Assembly: GCA_037043015.1 (NCBI GenBank)
Contig: CM073322.1
Span: forward strand, 20,161,601-20,225,600
Source of the DNA: Bryum argenteum
Lineage: Eukaryota; Streptophyta; Bryopsida; Bryales; Bryaceae
Length of the DNA: 64,000 nucleotides
Direction: 5' to 3'
Positions 61,111 through 64,000 of the stretch are shown piece after piece (within the stretch, counting starts at the first letter, position 1; each line of letters starts with the position of its first letter). The translations under genes and the position numbers were made by a program. The notes beneath the pieces were generated by a model, which had not been told where the DNA came from, did not search any database, and saw nothing but the letters and a program-made list of their open reading frames with translations.

Positions 61111-61925
61111 TTAACCCCTAAAGTCGACTAGGCCTCAAACTGTAGAAGGTGTCAGAAGAAGGTCTAAGAACCGGCAAAACTACCCACTTTCACTTTTGAT
61201 GCAAGGAGAAAGGTTTCAAATTTTGACAAAATTTTAGGTCTGTATATGTTAGATTTAAAACTTAAATTGTATGTAAATATGTATATCAAATCTCATATTC
61301 AAATTCCTTACAAATTGTGAGATTATAATGTATTAAAGAAAAAGTTCTTATCCCTTATTGTTGAAAGGGTATCTAGTTTTTTAATTTTCTAAAGGCCATA
61401 AAAATCATTTTCGGTAGAAAACTTGACTTTTGGCTCTTTACATCCTGGTTCCTCTGCGAGTTAGGAGCAGTCCATGCAATGTTTACTCTCATGCGACCTG
61501 TAGATTCTATAAGATGCTTTAATTATTCACATGGAGGTATGTTAAAGTTCAACTACAAAGGTTGGTCTTTGACAATAAAAATGGCATATGGAAAAAAATT
61601 GGATTGGAAATCCTAACGGTAAGATTATCCCTTACTACCTTTTCTTAATGTGAAAAAAACTAAACTTGAATAAAAGTAAAATCTCATTTTTTTGGTGAAT
61701 TTTTGTAGTCACTACAATTCAATCCATTTTGGGTAGATTTTGAGAATAAATGAGAATATACCATAGTTTGGGCAATTTTAGGCAGATTTCAAATAGTGTT
61801 TTTAAACTTTGATTATGAATATCCCTTAAATTATGAGTAACTTTGAAGCGAGAAATGTCTTTTTGGAAAGGTATGGAAAAACTTTCCGTCTTGCAAAATG
61901 TTTCAACTTCATGCAATCTAGAAAT
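61111..61925. mobile_element. TTAA-type MITE, family E copy 2, right end lost
   Basis: TTAA (61111-61114) with CCCCTAAAGTCGAC, then the family E interior (compare 7616-8430) up to about TGCAAAATGTTTCAACTT. The right terminus was not found. Confidence 0.6.
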
Positions 61926-62099
61926 AGTATATGAGAAGCTGACTAATCTATGAAACCAATAGGTTTATCTACAAAGAAATATGCTTCCAACTACACCTCA
62001 TGCGCCCCGATCCGACTAGAGGTGCCACGGACTTTAATGTTACTCATAAAAACAGAACAAATTGCATGCCTTAAATAATAGATGCATAACTTAGTTTTT

Positions 62100-63100
62100 C
62101 GACTTTGTGCTCTCACTGGACTCTCCTTGGTTGATATACAATATCCTTCAGCATTGTGGGAAAATTTTCTTATAAACTTCAAACATTGCCCGTTCAGTGT
62201 GCACTCAAAAATGATCTGATTTCAAAACCATGAATTGTGTTGCAACCACATTGGAGACTAATGCATCTTCAATACAATTTTCTATATTCATCCATGAAAA
62301 GAATATGGACAATTTCAAATATTTTATACAATATCCACAAGTAAGTGTTACCATTCTTTGCTTCAATTCGAATGTTCATTCTAGCTGCAAATTCAAAATG
62401 AGAATACAAATTTGTTCTTTAGAGACTATACCTCATTCTCGATGAATAATTTGTATCTCTTCTTCTAGTGGGGTAGAGCAATTTTAAGAAGATATTGTAT
62501 AACATTTCGAATGGATTTAGAAGTTATCTCTTAAAATTGACAAGAATAGTAAACAAATTTGAGCTCAGCATCTAGCTCATGAGAGATATCACTCAATCTC
62601 TCATGCACCACTCTTTAATTCCTAGTGCGGCATCGTAATGGTGTGGGCAGCGCTTTTGTAAGCACTTATAGAAGTTCCTTAAATATCAAGACTCATTTAA
62701 AACCTGCTCCAGATTGTAGTATGAAGTGATAGTGATACAAATCATGCATCAAGAATAAGCTATATTATCTAAATATCAAATTTGTAAGCTCATTTCAAAT
62801 TTGCAACTTAGAATGAACATTCAAATTGAAGCAAAGAATGGTAACACTTGTTTGTGGATATTATATGAAATATCTATAATTGTTTATATTTTTTTTCATT
62901 GATGAATGTGTGCAATTGTATTGAATACAGATGTAGTAGTCTTCATTGTGGTTGCAACGCACTTCACGGTTTTAAAATTAGATCATTTTGAGTGCACAGA
63001 CAATGTTCAAAGTTGAAGAGAAAATTATCCCTCAGCTCTAAAATCAAAAATTATGTAGAGGGTATTGTACATTATTACAGCCGGACAAAAGTACAAAGAA
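62100..63100. mobile_element. Long foldback (hairpin) element, ~1 kb
   Basis: The left arm (about 62100-62420) pairs with the right arm (about 62780-63100). Shared blocks are GTTGCAACCACA, CAATACAATT, AATATCCACAA, GTGTTACCATTCTTTGC and TTCATTCTA-GCTGCAAAT in inverse order. The spacer is about 350 bp. Same architecture as 28050-28870 but unrelated sequence. No target duplication identified. Confidence 0.7.
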
Positions 63101-63230
63101 ACTCAAAGTTGTTTTGAGATTCTAGAAGGTGGAAAGTAACAAGGACTCATCAACACGGCCTATATCGCCCATGAATCCTCATATGTGACTTGTGGACGGC
63201 TTCAAGGGCTAGGGTCTCATTGCATCCATT

Positions 63231-63369
63231 TTAACCTTAGAGCGTCAAAGGGGACACACAACATTTAATAAATGAGCTTGAGATTTGATACTGAACAATA
63301 GACAACGTTTTTTCATCCAAAATCATCTTCCCAACTTCAGGATGATGGGCTCCGACGTTCTAGGGTTAA
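63231..63369. mobile_element. Very short TTAA-flanked element
   Basis: TTAA (63231-63234) with CCTTAGAGCGTC at the left; GACGTTCTAGGG then TTAA (63366-63369) at the right; core 131 bp. The termini match the CCCCTAAACGTC pattern loosely. Confidence 0.5.
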
Positions 63370-64000
63370 GGTTTTAGTTTTTGAATTCTAGGTTAGGCAG
63401 TCACGTAGTTTGTGGTCTCTGGTCCCATATTTGAGTTTGAATTTTACTGAAAACTTTCCTTGTTTTACCTTCTCAAGGAAACGTTTTCACTTATTTTCGT
63501 AGAACCTGGAGGCGATGAGACTCTACCTGACTTTGAGAACCTAAAAATGTGAAGGTCCTCTTAGCTTGTGTAGGTCATTTTTGTTTGTGAGAGTGAGCAA
63601 CTTAATGCTTATAATGTTGCCTTCATAAGTTCAGGGACGCTTTACATGGGGAGCCAAGGCCAACAAATCTTCAAGCCAATTCACTCAAATTTTCAGCCCA
63701 ATTGGCTTCATGGGCCACTCAATAAACACATTAAACAATAAATAGAGTGTGGGTCAATACCCCCATGGGTAAAGCTCCTGGGATCAATTTGTAAGAGGAA
63801 AAACGAGGCCATGGGGCCAATTCGTATTGTTAGCTATATTCCATGCTTTCAATTCTACAGAAAGAGTAGATGTCAAAAAACACCTCACATGCCCAATTTG
63901 GACAAAATTTGAGTAGGTTGTACCCATTTGAATATATTGTCGACTGCTTATTTTGTTGAGTTTCAGTGAAGTACCCAAATTGTAGGTACATTTAGCTCGA
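63370..64000. other. Intergenic DNA at window end
   Basis: No gene seen. A TCA-GGGACGCTTTACATGG sequence at 63633 resembles the left end of the Harbinger-like MITEs at 26571 and 28970; its partner would lie beyond the window. Confidence 0.35.

Overview
This window looks like nuclear DNA of a land plant. The evidence is three plant-type genes (a GARS/PUR2 purine gene with a transit-peptide-like leader, a chloroplast RAD52-2/ODB-like gene, and a secreted plant laccase with short GT-AG introns) and a plant L1-type LINE with a CX2CX4HX4C zinc knuckle. A divergent kinase-like family and the compact introns hint at a bryophyte or another early-diverging lineage, but that is a weak inference. Genes are GC-richer islands in AT-rich repeat DNA.

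Layout. 1-1000: 5' half of a minus-strand GARS gene, cut by the window edge and out of frame at two or three points. 1.27-4.15 kb: TTAA-flanked inverted-repeat elements and a 57-bp tandem repeat. 5.2-5.8 kb: intact single-exon RAD52-2-like gene (minus). 8.5-9.9 kb: small GC-rich transcription-unit candidate between diverged direct repeats. 9.9-16.2 kb: AT-rich DNA with two more TTAA elements. 16,274-23,735: a full-length but decayed LINE (minus) with a 12-bp target-site duplication. 22,791-49,972: a head-to-tail tandem duplication of about 13.6 kb, each copy holding an intact five-exon laccase, a set of MITEs and a foldback element. 51.2-53.5 kb: a degenerate minisatellite and two CACTA-type foldback MITEs. 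55.0-60.3 kb: a plus-strand kinase-like gene whose promoter/leader region is itself tandemly duplicated. 61.1-64 kb: another TTAA element, a long foldback element and AT-rich DNA.

The most unusual signals are: (1) at least ten loci of short elements that start CCCCTAA..., end ...TTAGGGG and sit between TTAA tetranucleotides, a piggyBac-like signature not expected in a plant; (2) the young laccase tandem duplication, whose junction carries 4 bp of filler and joins the inside of the LINE to the inside of a TTAA element; (3) differences between the two duplicate copies that concentrate at CAG/CTG/CCG-type sites, pointing either to CHG-methylation-linked base-calling error or to methylation-driven mutation. 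The genes do not form an operon or cluster; each is a separate nuclear transcription unit.
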